Assembly: GCA_937902445.1 (NCBI GenBank)
Contig: CALELJ010000216.1
Location: 1-7,083 of the forward strand
DNA: 7,083 bases
From: an uncultured Treponema sp.
GTDB lineage: Bacteria; Spirochaetota; Spirochaetia; Treponematales; Treponemataceae
Direction of reading: 5' to 3'
A program made the position numbers and the translations under genes. Position 1 is the first letter of the stretch. Every line of letters starts with the position of its first letter. The notes under the pieces are model-generated. The model had not been told where the DNA came from. It made no database searches and saw only the letters and a program-made list of their open reading frames with translations. This document shows positions 6,101-7,083 of this stretch, piece after piece.

Positions 6101-6910
6101 ATGACGGACATACTTATAGGGACAAGCGGCTATGACCATCCTGAACTTGTGGGAAGCTTCTATCCAGCTGAACTTAAGCGAAAAGATTTTCTTGAATACT
6201 ACTCGACCAGATTCAATGCGCTGGAGCTGAACAGCACTTTCTACGGAATGCCGACGCCTGAAAGGATCCAGGGATTCTATGAACGTTCCCAGGGCCGTGT
6301 AAAATTCAGCGTGAAGCTTACAAGGACAATGACCCACGAAATCACCGGAGCATGGAAAAGCCAGACCGAATCATTCAAGAATGCCATGGTCCCGTTTCTG
6401 GAAAAGAATGCCCTTGCGACGATCCTGGTCCAGTTTCCGGAAAGCTTCCGGTATGAGGAAAACAACAGATTCTATCTTTCCCGTCTTCTGTCGGAACTTC
6501 AGCCGCTGCCGTCGGTTGTTGAGTTCCGCCATAGATCATGGATACGTGAAAGTGTTTTTGAAGGACTTGAGAAAAGAAAGGCGGGCATTGTTTTCTGCGA
6601 CATGCCTCAATTGAAAAATCTGCCTGACGGTTTTTCAAGCGGAACCCCATTCATCGGCCCTAACGCATACATCCGTCTTCACGGAAGGAATGCAGACGGC
6701 TGGTATTCCACGGCAAGTTCTTCCGCCGAGACCCACCGCTATGATTATGAGTATTCCATTGAAGAATTGCAAAGCTTCATTCCCATAATCCAGTCGGCAA
6801 GGAATGAAGGCAGAAAAGTCCAGCTTTATTTCAACAACCACCCCAAGGGAACCGGCTTCATGAATGCAATGCAGCTGAGTAACCTTCTGGGCGCAGGTTT
6901 GTTTACATGA
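6101..6910 (+). CDS. DUF72 (YecE-like) protein
   Basis: The 269-residue product fits the normal length of the DUF72 family, a cytoplasmic TIM-barrel-like group whose biochemical role is unknown. Conserved blocks appear in order: IGTSGY (6-11), FYP (20-22), ALELNSTFYGMP (40-51), KFSVKL (68-73), ILVQFPESF (108-116), VVEFRHRSW (139-147), AYIRLHGRN (189-197), YDYEYSIEEL (214-223) and VQLYFNNHPKGTGFMNA (240-256). All the usual charged and aromatic residues are kept, so the gene looks intact. The start is supported by GGAAGG immediately upstream, but a promoter -10 box overlaps that region. Its TGA stop overlaps the ATG of the next gene (ATGA), which suggests translational coupling with an alarmone-synthetase-like gene. 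It is divergent from the secreted hydrolase. Confidence 0.93.
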   Translation: MTDILIGTSGYDHPELVGSFYPAELKRKDFLEYYSTRFNALELNSTFYGMPTPERIQGFYERSQGRVKFSVKLTRTMTHEITGAWKSQTESFKNAMVPFLEKNALATILVQFPESFRYEENNRFYLSRLLSELQPLPSVVEFRHRSWIRESVFEGLEKRKAGIVFCDMPQLKNLPDGFSSGTPFIGPNAYIRLHGRNADGWYSTASSSAETHRYDYEYSIEELQSFIPIIQSARNEGRKVQLYFNNHPKGTGFMNAMQLSNLLGAGLFT

Positions 6911-7083
6911 TAAACGAGACAACCATGATAAAAGACATAATCAAAGACCACATAGTAAACGACGTGATCAACGGAGATCTCCTCGAGATTTTCAGGGAAC
7001 AGAACAAACCCTTTCAGCAGATGATGTCATTCTACAAATGCGCTGCAATGGAAGTGGAAACAAAATTCAAGGTGCTCAACGAG
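6907..7083 (+). CDS. Small alarmone (ppGpp) synthetase, RelQ/YwaC-like, N-terminal part only
   Basis: The frame is open from the ATG at 6907 to the window end, 59 codons. The last part reads MMSFYKCAAMEVETKFKVLN followed by Glu, matching the 'Y-x-C-A-x-x-E-V-E-T-K-x-x-V-L-N-E' helix that precedes the synthetase domain in the GTP pyrophosphokinase family of small stand-alone proteins. These transfer pyrophosphate from ATP to GTP or GDP to make (p)ppGpp in the stringent response. The catalytic domain lies beyond the window, so activity cannot be judged. The first ATG overlaps the DUF72 stop by four bases (ATGA), with AGG nine bases before it. A second ATG at 6925 is possible but has no better ribosome site. 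The gene is likely co-transcribed with DUF72. Confidence 0.72.
   Translation, partial: MINETTMIKDIIKDHIVNDVINGDLLEIFREQNKPFQQMMSFYKCAAMEVETKFKVLNE

Noticed and set aside
6635..6922. Minus-strand ORF opposite DUF72
   Set aside because: It is a shadow of the strongly conserved plus-strand DUF72 frame.

Overview
The window looks like a chromosomal segment of a host-associated anaerobe. A treponeme-like spirochaete is my best guess, because of the style of the Rpn/PD-(D/E)XK 'transposase-type' nuclease and the mixed base composition. There is no rRNA or other marker, so the assignment is inference and a Bacillota host is not excluded.

Layout. Positions 1 to about 2,100 are very AT-rich; a sampled 60-base line is 25% G+C. 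This stretch holds an unrecognised 321-residue gene without a convincing start, a YozE-SAM/DUF1016 (YhcG-type) gene cut short by an in-frame stop, and a lysine/glutamate-rich ORF in another frame. From about 2,130 onward the composition rises to roughly half G+C in sampled lines. The first backbone-like piece is the 3' remnant of an XRE-type regulator whose DNA-binding half is missing, followed by a clear terminator (2399-2432). The sharp composition change next to a beheaded regulator suggests that the AT-rich block was inserted or rearranged here and is decaying.

Three genes then lie on the minus strand. In transcription order they are a secreted NAPE-PLD/UlaG-like metallo-beta-lactamase-fold hydrolase (6013-4925), a MATE-family efflux transporter (4873-3473), and an Rpn-family nuclease (3366-2464) that carries a 12-bp in-frame tandem repeat. 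The hydrolase and transporter are only about 50 bases apart and may be co-transcribed.

Divergent from the hydrolase, on the plus strand, is a DUF72 (YecE-like) gene (6101-6910). Its stop overlaps the ATG of a gene that runs off the window end and whose first 59 residues resemble RelQ/YwaC-type small alarmone (ppGpp) synthetases. The 87-base divergent gap carries a good sigma-70-like promoter placed so close to the DUF72 ATG that a near-leaderless mRNA is predicted.

The oddest structure is a G+C-rich segment of about 65 bases (636-700) with a perfect 7-bp inverted repeat (10 bp with flanking pairs). It sits in frame inside the AT-rich first gene and resembles in principle the palindromic elements that insert into reading frames in Rickettsia. 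I see no complete new defence or mobile system; the left block is best described as fragments.
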